Part shown: one piece after another, positions 12,101 through 24,100 of the stretch
Position numbering within the stretch: the stretch's first letter is position 1
How the letters are laid out: every line of letters starts with the position of its first letter
Assembly: GCA_038373865.1 (NCBI GenBank)
Contig: JAXGGA010002368.1
Location: 60,236 to 124,235 of the forward strand
DNA: 64,000 nucleotides
DNA from: Uloborus plumipes
Lineage: Eukaryota; Arthropoda; Arachnida; Araneae; Uloboridae
Direction: 5' to 3'
Translations under genes and position numbers: made by a program
The notes under the pieces: generated by a model
Seen by the model: the letters and a program-made list of their open reading frames with translations, nothing else
Database searches by the model: none
Told to the model about the DNA's origin: nothing

Positions 12101-15100
12101 AGTGATCAAAAAGAGGAGTCTTGCCTCATAGCTTACTCTGAACCAGGCTTGTAAGAATGTCCACTAATATCCATTCCAAGCAAGTGCAAGAAGAATACAA
12201 TTTTATCCTGCTCCAACAATGCTTTTAATGAGGAATTGGTTTTTGTTTCTTCAAAAAATTTCTGAAATAAAAACTCTCAGTTTTTCAATGCTTAAAATGA
12301 AAGATGAGATAGCATATATAACAATTTACATGGAAAAAAATCTTAACCGGATGCAAGCAACATAACTTTTGACATAAATCATTTGAATACTTAGTAAGCA
12401 AAAAAAAGAAGGGAAAAGTGAAATAGTAACCGTTTGTTACACTGAGCCTGGTTACATATCGCACTTTTCTTTTGTCCCCAGAAAAATTGTATTTATATAT
12501 TTTTTGAAATGTTTCTTCAGAATTGACATTACAGAAAAAAGGTACAACAAGAATTAAGCAAGAAAAAGAATTTTATTTTTTAAACCAAAGAAAACTACCA
12601 TATTTTCCACACACTGAATCCATTGCAATTAAGCTTCTTTTTTATTCATATTCTACAATAAAACAATAAAACTTTTTAATGTTTTCAATTTTAAAAGAAA
12701 AATTTGTTGTCTTATTTACTCTTGTTTTTGTTTAGAAAATCATCCAAGAATGATAAAAAATATTTTTGTAGGTGCACGTGTTATTAACTTGTTCATTAAT
12801 TGCATCATTAATTTTTAAGACCTCTGTTATATCGCACTTTCAGATATATTTCGTTGTCTAACAAAAAGCAAGATATATCGAGGGGTCACAGAAGGGAACA
12901 AAGTGAAGTGGTAAAATATTTTTGGTTTGCAATGCCACCTATTTAGTTTTGTTTTTAAATTAGCTTTAAATTCAAATGTTTTAGTAGTAATTAGGATGAA
13001 ATTAAACTTGTTTCTGTATCAGATTTTTTTCCAACAAATTGCTACTTCGATATATAGAGGTCTGACTGCAGTTTTTTTTATATATCACATCATCTCATTA
13101 AGTAATGTTCTATTTTTTGCATATTTATAACTTTTTCAAAAAAATTATACCTCCAAATGGGTTGATATTTTGTTACCAAGCAATACCTAACAAAAATCAA
13201 ATGCCTTGCCAAAACTATAATCTCATCACAAGAATCTATCTTTTACGTCCAACTATCAAACACACTAGCAACTGAGGTAATATGTATCTCCCCAAAAACA
13301 ACAGTGTTGTAAAAAAATCCCCCGACAAGAAAACCTTAAATACTCAGCCTTAAAAAGTTATGATATCGAGTTTTCCCGCCAAGTTTGTGCCAAACTACAA
13401 CTAACGTGTATGGATAGTTCTTTAAATTGTTTTCAGTTTTGCCACGCGGGAAGCTTTGTCTTGTGAGGTGGTTGCTTAATGAGTAAAAACTTCTCGCCTG
13501 GCAGGACTGAAAACAATTTAAAAGAACTATACATACAGGTTAATTGTAGTTTGGCACAAACTTGGCGGGAAAACTCGATATAACTTTTTAAGGCTGAGTA
13601 TTTAAGGTTTTTTTGGCGGGGGATTTTTTTACAACACGTTGTTTTTGGGGAGATATCACATGTTTTTGCATAAAAATTATTTCTTTGCCTGTTTTTTTTT
13701 TCTCTTCAAAATTTACTTTGCATGTTTTTTTTCCCTTCAACATTTTTCTTGGCGGTCCGACATCTGTGGTTTTCTTGGCGGCATGCATTTGGTGCAAAAG
13801 TTCAAGGATCTTCTTCAGTCTAGGATAAATTTGAAATCAATCACAATGTACCACCCGAACCGACGCAAAACAAAGCTAGTTGCTAACAATACTACGATTA
13901 AATTAAAAGTTAAAAAAAAAAACCCAACCCTTACTGCCGATCTCATATTAAAATGAACTAAATTGAAGATCCCTTTTAAAAGCCTTATGCAATAAAATCA
14001 ATTACAAATATTTTATTTGTTAACAAATAGAAACTGGCAACAGATGAAATTATAAATCATTGAGTTTTCTTTCCTCGTGGCCCAACAATGAAAACATAAA
14101 TGCTCAGATGTTGAACAGAGCTAGTAGATAGAAATCGGACCAATTTTAAGCATTAATAACTCCGGGGTGCGATGACCCCGGGGGGTAAATTTTGGGAAAA
14201 TGTCCTCAATGTCTCATCGAGAATATTCATACCAAAAATCAACACTAAAGACCCCCGGGAGAAAAGATACGGAAAATAAAAACGAGGGGGAGGGGGTGGG
14301 GGTCGAAAAACCCCCTATGCCGAGCTTTGGGACAAAATAAATGTGGGTGCAAAAAAAGAGCTCAATCCGAGTTACCGTTTAGTCTGGATCCCTGTCAAAC
14401 AATTTTTAAAAAGTGCGAAAAATAGCGATTTTATAACATATATCACCCCTCCCCCTGAGGGTCCTGGATGTTTCGCTTTAGTATGTGCCGTCAGGGCCGC
14501 TGGAGATTGAGTATACCAAAAATGAACTCTAAGGATCTTTATGGGCTGAGATACAGAGGGGTGAAAACCCCAGTTTGGTTACTCGCGTAAACAGTCCTTA
14601 GTCGCTCTTTTACATTTTTCTTGGCGACGGAAATTTCTTGGCGGCTTGTATTTAGTTTTCTTGGCGGGGCGGGACGCTCCCGCGTCCCGTGATTTTCGTC
14701 ACTAATTTCATAAATGAAAAAATAGAAAAAAAGAAAACCTCTTGTTCTTATGAGCAAAAAGTAAGACTCAACATCCAGGGGTGATAGTAACTCAGCGTCA
14801 AAAACCATGAAAGTGAAGGATGTGCAGTAATGAAACCCTGAAAGGATACTAATGCTCTGTGCTTCATTTGCAGCCCTCAATAGGGAGAGGGGACATGATA
14901 CAGACTGCATTGTAGAAATTTTTGAAGAGTGTTCCTAAGTTGTTTTTTTGTTTTTGAAGGGGCGATGACGCTTTTTGCAAATGCCAATGGAATCAACATA
15001 AAAACAACAAATAGGAAGCTAAATATTTTGTACTCATTTTACTAGTTTAAGAAGATCAGGAGCTCGAGTCACAAGATTGAGAAAGGAAACTATCTAAATA

Positions 15101-18100
15101 CTGAAATTTTAGTCAGGTAAAAGCCCTATATCTATTCAATGAAAAAATGGTTGAAGATATCTTGTACATAAATAAAAAGAAATAAAAAATAACCTAAGAG
15201 GAACATGTGTAATGTTCAGCTTCTTTTGCTCCTCCTCCCTTCCCATAACTCATTTGGAATTTGCTAAGTAGGGAAGAGGTGGAAAATGCACAAAATAAAA
15301 CTATGAGAAAACATTCAAGGAAACCCTGCACACTTTTTTAGAAAACCCTGAAATCAGGGGTAGCCCCTGAAAACTATCACCCCTGTCAACATCTTAACAT
15401 CTTCCAGTTTAATGAGTTAAATAATTGAATCATATTGCGTTAAGAGTCATTTGTTCCGAGATCAAAAATAATTCAGTTTAAGCATGAAATCATAATCAAA
15501 ACTTGAACAATCACTAACTTTACAGCCTTCTTTTGAAATCCTTCGAACAAAGTAATATCTTTTTTAAACTCATAGTCAAACAGAGGGCATTGCAGCAAGT
15601 TAAAAAAAAAACTGATATTAATTTTAGAACATACAATTTGTTTCTTTTTTTGCTACGCAACAAATCAATGAAAAAAATAAATACCTCAACTCTTTTAAAC
15701 ACCCATAAATCTAACTGATGAGGGTTAGCTCCAGCAAAATCTTCATCATTTGAAGAGTACATATCAATAAAAACATTTTTTCTTGCCCCTAGAAAAGTTT
15801 TTAAATATAAAAATTATTTTTCATAAAAAGATTAAAAATACCTAACCTAAACAGTTAGTCTTTACATTGTATAACAATAAAACAGTATAATTATAACAAT
15901 GTTTGCATTTATTAATTTTCCATGCAAAATTTTGAACATAGTTCAGAATTGAGTGTAAGTTTATCTTTAGAATAACATGAACTTTAAAGTTATTTTTTTA
16001 AAATACCACTTAAAGACCTTCCTTATGCAAGAAAACAATTTTGCTAAATAACACCAGAATATAAATTAAATGGTGAAAAATAGCCAATTATTTAAAAAAA
16101 TTAAATAAAAACCATATGCAAACGTTGATCACTTTTTATTATAGTGTTGACGAAACGAAATGTGGAGAATTGAGGCACAGTGGTACACTTTGCTACTTTT
16201 CTTTCAGATAATCTCATTAAAATTAATAAGCAGTTGGATTTTCTGCAAGTTTCACAAAACATTTCTTCTCAAAGATTTTTTTTTAAAGTTCAGTTGATTA
16301 ATTTTCTTTACATTAAATTTCTGAATGGAGCCTTGTAATTAGGCAATATTGAAATTCCAAAAACGCAGTGTTAGACTTTTTATGTGATGTCCGGGGAGAG
16401 AGGATCTCTGTGATCTTTTCTCATAAAACTTTTGGAAACTGGACTCTGCAAAATCTGATTGTATTTTGTCAACTGTCAGTAACATTAGGAGAAAGGCTGG
16501 GTTCAAGGAAACTCCTTCATTATTTTCTGAAACGGAAGATCCAAAAAGGGAAAATTTTAGACAATCTTCAATGATAAGTGGAAAGGGGATTTTTCCATGG
16601 AATTTTTTTTTACAGGGTTGCCACAGGAAAAATGTTACAAAAACGTAGCAAAAGTTGCCTAAAAATACTAAAAGTTGCAAAAAAGTTGCCTTCAAAATAA
16701 AAAAAAATTGCAAAAAAAGTAGCCGCGAAAAAAAAAAAGGTGCAAAGAAGCTGAATAGAAACATCCCTAGCAGCATCATCTCATCAGCCGATGATCGGCC
16801 ATTCATCGAAACCCGATGAAATTCTCATCGGCCCATGATCCAATATGTCTCATCGGCCGAGCAGAATCCGAGCAGCAAAAATCCCGATGAGAATCAGGAA
16901 ATCGCAGGGGTATTGCTCTGACAGGGGGGAAAATGCCACAAATAAAGTAGCAATACAAAAGTCGCCTAAAAATACTAAAAAAGTTGCAAAAAAGTTGCCT
17001 TGAAAATAAAAAAAGTTGCAAAAAAGTAGCCATGAAAAAAAAAAGTTGCAAAGAAGCTGAATAGAAACATGTGACAAGCTAAACTGAATATGAGTAATGC
17101 TTTAAAACAAGTTAAAAAAATAGACAGGTTTTGAACTGATGCATTAACTTAAAGATACAAATAAGGAAAAAAAAACAAAAAAGTACAATTGAGGTTATTT
17201 ACTTTACAAGACTGCTACCATTCAAAAGAAAAAATAATAATATACTCATATAAATACAGAAAATTTATTCCGAAAATCCATGTTTTTGGTTTTTTACAGA
17301 AAAATGATTCTATCAAAGTATTTTCCTTTTGTTCACTAAGCAATTTAATTTATTTTCTTCATCTTCATGCTCTCTTTCCCTATTCCTCAACTTTATACTG
17401 CCTTCTAACATACCCTGAGCTATTCTAATACTTTCAGTGTCTTTTGCTTCAATAGCTGATTTTAGCCTCTGGTTTGCCTGTTTAAAAAGTACATCAGCTG
17501 ATTTTTGAATGTCCTTTCTCTCTCTCTATTTACTAGTTTGACTTTTTCTTCTAACTTTTTAACAGATCCCTTCAAACTTGGCATCTTTTCTTTTTCTTTG
17601 TTTAAACTTTTCTTCATTTTCTTTTTCTAATCTCATTTGCTCTTCCTTCTTTTTCTTCTAGTCTTCAAGGTAGAACTGGTATGATTTGCGTGCACCAAAA
17701 GCTAAATTTAAAAGTTCTTTATCAATTTGGAATTGTGTAACTGTAGAATAGCGCTTCAGAGCATCATATAATAAGCCTGTCATTCAATACACATTCCGAC
17801 ATCAAATATTTATCTTCCGAAAGAACTCTCCTGGATCTTGAAAACCCCCCTCTCTACTTCACTATTACCATGAGACTAAATGTGACTAAAAATGAATGTT
17901 ACTTTCTCTGACGAAAATTATTAAAATTTGGGTGGCTTAGATGGATTATAATTCTATTAGCTTGACTAGAGAAAAGATCAGATGAGCATATGCTGTGCCG
18001 CTTTTACATTAAAATCTGGCTTATTTGGGACACTTTCCAAAGAGGCTCAAGCACAATTCTTTGTTTTTTTTATGCATCCCGATTCAGTTGTTCATCTACT

Positions 18101-21100
18101 TAGCTGTCACGTGCTGTTTTTGACCCAAGTAGAAGTTTTGTAGGATAAAGGGGCGAATCTTCAGTTCGAGCCGTTTTTACAGTTCCTTCATCCTTAAGAA
18201 ATATAATTTTTCATGGCCTTTTTGATCGATACGCATGTCTGAATTTGCTCTCCACGAAGTAAAAAACAATGCACTATCATACGAGGGCCAATTTAAAAGA
18301 CGAAAAATTAGCAAAGTGATTTCAATTCCAAATTTTGGCTTCCAAACTTTCTCGTCTTTACACGAGAACTACAGAGAGTTTGGGAGTTTGATTATTCATT
18401 CAGCAATCCCTGCACCTTATAGTCGAAGCAAAAAGCCCCACCTTTTCTCCAACAATTACCTTTCAAGAGATATTTGCATAAAATCTGACTTTTGTCTAAA
18501 CTTTTGCAACAGCAAAAAAATATGTCTTTTGTAATTTCCGACTTTCGTTTCGGTTATATTTTTAAAAACTCCAGACACGTATTTGGGACAATATTATCTA
18601 CCCGCAGTAGAAATTTGAAAGCATTTAGCCTGAATAGTTTTCTTTTTTTTTTTATATATTTGCATTTTGTCTAAAGTATTGCATCGCACTGTAGCTGCCC
18701 TGTACCCAGTGGAGGTTGCTGCAAAGATCTGCACTGTATAAGGTTTCAGCTTCCGGAAAAGCTAAGATATCGGTAACGTACGAAGTATGCAAATCAGTTC
18801 CATACAAGATCGACTTTCGTTTTCGTATCACTTAAGCCAAGCCCAACTTGTTGATTGGATGCAGTGGATTGGTGCAGCCCATAACGTCTATTTAGGGAAG
18901 GTTTTATTCTTGAAATGGAAATGATTTAAAACCATGGGTGAAAAAAAATCTCCAGGTGTTTCAAAAAAAAAAAAACTAACGTTGGGGGGAAAAAGTCTCC
19001 AAAAAAGCAGATTCAGTGAAAAAAAGTAGCTTTTTGGCCTGTTTTTGCATAAAAAAGTAGCTAAAGTCGCCTTGTGTCCAGAAAAGTAGCAAAAAGTAGC
19101 ATTTAAGTATCCTGTGGCAACCCTGAATACGATGAGATTTGGAGCAATTTACGAGCAGAACAGTCCTGTGCAGAGGGATTTCTTCGGGAAACTTGATCGG
19201 AAGGATATCGTTTTTCGATGGAGTATAGCTCATCTTATTTTCATCGGGAAAGTTGATCGAAAGGATATCGCTTTCCGATGAAAAGTAGCTCATCGAAAAC
19301 CGTGCTCGGATACTGATCGGAACGATGTCATCGTGCGTTACAGGATCAGTTTACGAGGAGTTTGTTGATCGGCCGAGCAAAATCCGATGAGTTGATGCTA
19401 CTTGGGATATGACAAGCTAAACTGAATCATGAGTAATGCTTTAAAACAAGTTCCGAAAATAGACATATTTTGAACTAATGCATTAGATTAAAGGTATAAA
19501 TGAGGGAAAAAAAAACAAAAAAAAGAGTACAATTGAGGTTGCTTACTTTACAAGACTGCTGCCATTCAAAAGAAAAAATAATAATATACTCATATAAATA
19601 CAGAAAAATTGCTCCGAAAATATATGTTTTTGGTTTTTTACAGAAAAATGATTCTATCAAAGTAGTTTTCCTTTTGTTCACTAAGCAATTTAATTTATTT
19701 TCTTCATCTTCATGCTCTCTTTCCCTATTCCTCAACTTTATACTGCTGAGCTATTTTAATACTTTCAATGTCTTTCGCTTCAATAGATGATTTTAGCCTC
19801 TGGTTTGCCTGTTTAAAAAGTACATCAGCTGATTTTTGAGTTTCCTTTCTCACTCTATTTACTAATTTGACTTTTTCTTCTAACTTTTTAACAGATCCCT
19901 TTAAACTTGACAGCTTTTCTTTTTCTATTTTTCTTTGTTTCAACTTTTCTTCATTCTCGTTTTCTAATCTCTGCTCTTCCTTCTGGTCTTCAAGGTAGAA
20001 CTGGTATGATTTGCATGCACCATAAGCTAAATTTAAAAGTTCCTTATCAATTTGGAATTGTGCAACTGTAGAATAGCGCTTCAGAGCATCTTATAATAAG
20101 CCTGTCATTCAATACACGTTCCGACATTAAAGATTTATCTTCCGATAGAGCTATCCTGGATATTGAACTTAACTATTACCATGAGGCTAAATGTGACTAA
20201 AAATGAATGTTACTTTCTCTGATGAAAATTATTAAAATTTGGGTGGCTTAGATGGATTATAATTCTATTAGCTTGACTAGAGAAAAGATATGATGAGCAT
20301 AAGCTGTGCTACTTTTACCATTAAAATCTGGATTATTTGGGACACTGTTTCCGAAGAGGCTCAAGCACAATTCATTTGGGGGGGGGGGGGGCATCCGATT
20401 CAGTTGTTTATCTACTTAGCTGTCACGTGCTGTTTTTGACCCAAGTAGAAGTTTTGTAGGATTAAGGGGCGAATCGCCAGTTTGAGCCGTTCTTACAATT
20501 CCTTCATCCTTAAGAAATATAATTTTTCTTGGCCTTTTTGATCAATACACATGTCTGAATTTGTTCTCCACAAAGTATAAAACAATGTACTATCATACTA
20601 GGGCCAATTTGAAAGACGAAAAATCAGCACACTAGATTCATTTCCAAATTTCAGCTTCCAAACTTTCTCTTCTTCTTTACACGAGAACTACAGAGATATG
20701 GAAGTTTGATTATTCATTCAGCAATCTCTTCCCCTTAAAGTAAAGTCGAAGCAAAAAGTCCCACCTTTCCTCCAACAACTACCTTTCAAGTTGCATAAAA
20801 TCTGACTTTTACCTAAACTTTTGCAACAGCAAAAAAAGCAAAAAAAATGTTTTTTTGCTTCGGTTATTTTTTTAAAAACTCCACACACGCATTTGGGACA
20901 ATACTGTCTACCTGCAGCAGAAATTTGAAAGCATTTTGCTGAATAGTTTTCTTTTTATTCATATATTTGCATTTTGTCTACTCTTTTGCATCGCACTGTA
21001 TAAGGTTTCAGCTTCTCGAAAAGCGTAGATATCAGTAATGTACGAAGAATACAAATTAGTTCCATACAAGATTGACTTTTGTTTTCGCATCACTTAAGCC

Positions 21101-24100
21101 AAGCCCAACTTGTTGATTGGATGCAGTGGATCAGTGCAGCCCATAACGTCTATTTAGAAAAGGTTTTATTCTTGAAATGGAAATTATTTAAAACCAAGGG
21201 TGAAAGAAAATCTCCAGGTGTTTCAAAAGAAAACTTACGGCAGGGGGAAAAAAAGTCTCCAAAAAAGCAGATTCAGTGAAAAAAGGCAGCTTTTTGGCCT
21301 GTTTTTGCATAAAAAAGTAGCTAAAGTCGCCTTGTGTCCAAAAAAGTAGCAAAAAGTAGCATTTAAGTATCCTGTGGCAATCCTGTTTTAATTTAAGTCT
21401 AGCAGATATTTATGGGCACAAGTTTTTTGTGACAAATGTATTAAAAATGCGATTAAAATGTATTAAAATATTTAAAAAGGTATTGAAAATCTTTGTACAT
21501 ATGTTTATACTAGGGACAGTACGTAAAGATCATTTATATACCTGTTTTATTACGGGGAACATCATATGCATTTTTAAACGTATTTATTTCTATCCCCTAA
21601 ATCATCTCATCTCTGCCAATCTTGGGCAATCGTTCACGGTACGTGCCTATTCTACATTTATTCTAAGTTTCTAATTATTAATGTGAGCATTAAATTTTCA
21701 TATTAATTTTAAAAGCATTTACAATGTAGCATTTTGGAACAAAGAAGTTGTAGTCACAAACCTTTCGCAAACATGGGTAAAATATCAGGACTTCCCCATG
21801 CCCAAGTGTTGCGACTCTCATTGAACACAGAATCAAATTCCACTGGATTTTCTTTCCATCCCTTTGTAACTGCACTCACATCCTCATAAATGCCTGCAAT
21901 CAGTGCAACGTGTCCAGGACGAGACTCTGTCGGCACTCGAGTATGGGAGACTCCCCAGGCCCCAACATTTGTTATAATATCTCTACCAAACGAAAAGCGT
22001 CAAAATTAACTTATAATAAATTACCAATAAAGACCTTACTCAAATAAACATTTTTTAATTTATTAATAGAAATGAATATCAGATACTAATACACATAACA
22101 TTAAATTCTTCTTAATTCAATTTTAAGCAATTACAAAAGCATTTGTCTGCTTTTGATATATATAAAAAAAAGCCCTTGAATTTAATATACCGTCAGAATG
22201 TTGGAAACATTCAGGAACTTTTTCTTTTGCCACCTAATGGTATAAAAGTTGAGGCAACTTGTATCTCGACAAAATTTCATAAGTTCTCACTTCATTAAAA
22301 GAAAACTGCAAGTTTGAATTTTTACTCTATCAAAATATATAAATATTCTTCATTTTAAAAATCCTCATTAATACCTAGTACAAATAATAAGGAGTAAAAG
22401 TTTAGAAAATTAATAACGAAACACAATAGCTTTTTTGTAATTCATCCCTAGTTTTTTAAAATTAATTTTCACTTTTTTCCCTGTTCTCCCCCCCCCCTCC
22501 CCACTTTTTGACACTGGTCCTAGCAAAAAAAAAAAAAAAAAAAATCACAGAAACACCAGACCTGATCTACAGACCTTTTACTATGATAGGCCACTGCAAA
22601 TAATCATTCAATTTTTCTTTGTTACAAATAAATTTATGCAAAATAAATATATTTTTTTAATTAAAATCATCAACATCTTCCTACAGTTGTTGATGCATGT
22701 ATCAAATATTGTGTGTGATACATACATGTGAGTATTAAGTAGAGAAAATCCTCTCAAAGGTGACACTGCAGTTTTTGATTACACAGCTGCAGTTGCCAAG
22801 TGCCACCTGTTTACTGGATTCATGAACTCTTTAAATCATGTACTCAATTTCACTGACAAATTCTTTTCATTAATTAAAATGTCTTGACAATCGCTAATAA
22901 ACTTTAGGAATTTGAAAAAGCCCAAACATTAAGACACATATCATGCAAATTTCAAACATAATTATGTATAAGGAACATTGTAGAAAGGCTAGCCAGGAGG
23001 TATGTTAAATGTTCTAACCCACCTTGAAATTCAGCAGGAAATTTTCAATTGTTTTAATTTTAAATTATAATGCTTACTCAGAACCCTCTTTACTTTCCCC
23101 TACCTTATTTGTAGTATCTCTTATTGCCATAGATAAGCTTACCAGGGTTTCTGCTTTTCCCCTCCAATTAAATACTTTCATTTTAAGCTGTTATATGCAC
23201 ACACAAATATACTGAATTTTCTAGGACATAAGCCGCATCACTGTATAAGCTGCACTTGGCAAAATTCAGAAATCTTTTTTTCTGTCTACGCTGTATTCGC
23301 ATAAAAGCCACAGCTTTGTGAAGAATTTAATGAGTGAGCACCTATGTTGCATTATAACTCATATTGATATCATTCTAAAACAATGACTAAGAATCAGTGA
23401 CATTGATTTGAATACCCTGTTTCAATATTATGGACATTAAAAATATCGCTAATTTTTGACAATAAATACAACTTAAAGTAATCAAGCTCCTTGTTCCCTT
23501 CCACTTTCTCCAACTGCAACTTTAATTCCTCATCCTCTCCTTTCAGACGATAAAAGAATTTTGTAATAACTTCTTGCAGCCTAACTTATTTTATTTAAAG
23601 CAATAAACAAACATAAGATGTACTTTATAAAAAAAATCTTAATTACTTTTGCTCTGTATTAACTGCAGTGAGTAAAAATCCAGCTTTGAAATATGTATAT
23701 AAGCAGAGGCTTATCTATCAGAAAATAAGGTATATATATGTGATTTGTGAGTTTACATTATTTATTAACTTGTTCTACGTTTGATGTAATACAAGACATG
23801 GTATTGTATTCACCCTATGTGTGTCATGTTTTTCCCAGATTAAATATTCCAATTCCTCTAGTACTTGACATAAAATATATTACATAAATAATAGAGTAAT
23901 ACCTCTTTAACTTCAGCCTTTAATACCACTGGAACTAAAACTAACTACAAAGAGGCACGACAGAAAAGCAAATAGCATTGAAAGTTTAGGTCTTAACTGC
24001 TCATATGTCTCAAATTCAAGTGACCTTAAAGTTCTTCCAATAGATTTTAGTTTCATTCCTTTGAGACAAAAACAGAGTAAAGTATTTTCTAACCACAAAG

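Larger units (their letters stand above)
16765..19406. mobile_element. CATCGG-ended DNA transposon inside copy A, itself interrupted
   Basis: The left end CCCTAGCAGCATCATCTCAT and inverse right end CCCAAGTAGCATCAACTCAT are related to the intact-looking element at 62167-63102. Only about 16765-16905 and 19126-19406 belong to it; the rest is copy B of the hAT-like element. The flanks AT (16763-16764) and AT (19407-19408) give a 2-bp target duplication. Confidence 0.65.
16613..21385. mobile_element. hAT-like element, copy A, split by a nested insertion
   Basis: The left end CAGGGTTGCCACAGGA (16613) and the inverse of the right end CAGGATTGCCACAGGA (to 21385) form terminal inverted repeats. Copy A is 16613-16764 plus about 19409-21385; the interruption is a CATCGG-ended element. 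Without the insert, the sequence GAATAGAAACAT..TGACAAG rejoins exactly as in copy B at about 17060-17080. A clean 8-bp target duplication is not visible in the T-rich flanks, so hAT assignment rests on the CAGGG termini and the internal coding relic. Confidence 0.65.
15789..21761. other. PIGN intron 2, carries a nested transposon cluster
   Basis: At 5973 bp this is the longest intron. About 4.8 kb of it (16613-21385) is a three-layer transposon nest described separately. The remaining flanks are AT-rich without features. Confidence 0.75.

Noticed and set aside
14539..14910. 123-residue minus-strand frame in PIGN intron 3
   Set aside because: No recognisable domain and no splice context; it overlaps a repeat-like GC patch.
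16339..17077. Phe/Leu-rich minus-strand frames
   Set aside because: They are translations of A-rich low-complexity sequence at the left ends of the hAT-like copies.
18235..18534. 99-residue plus-strand frame in hAT-like copy B
   Set aside because: The homologous region of copy A (20555-20840) is broken by stops and indels, and the composition does not suggest a protein.
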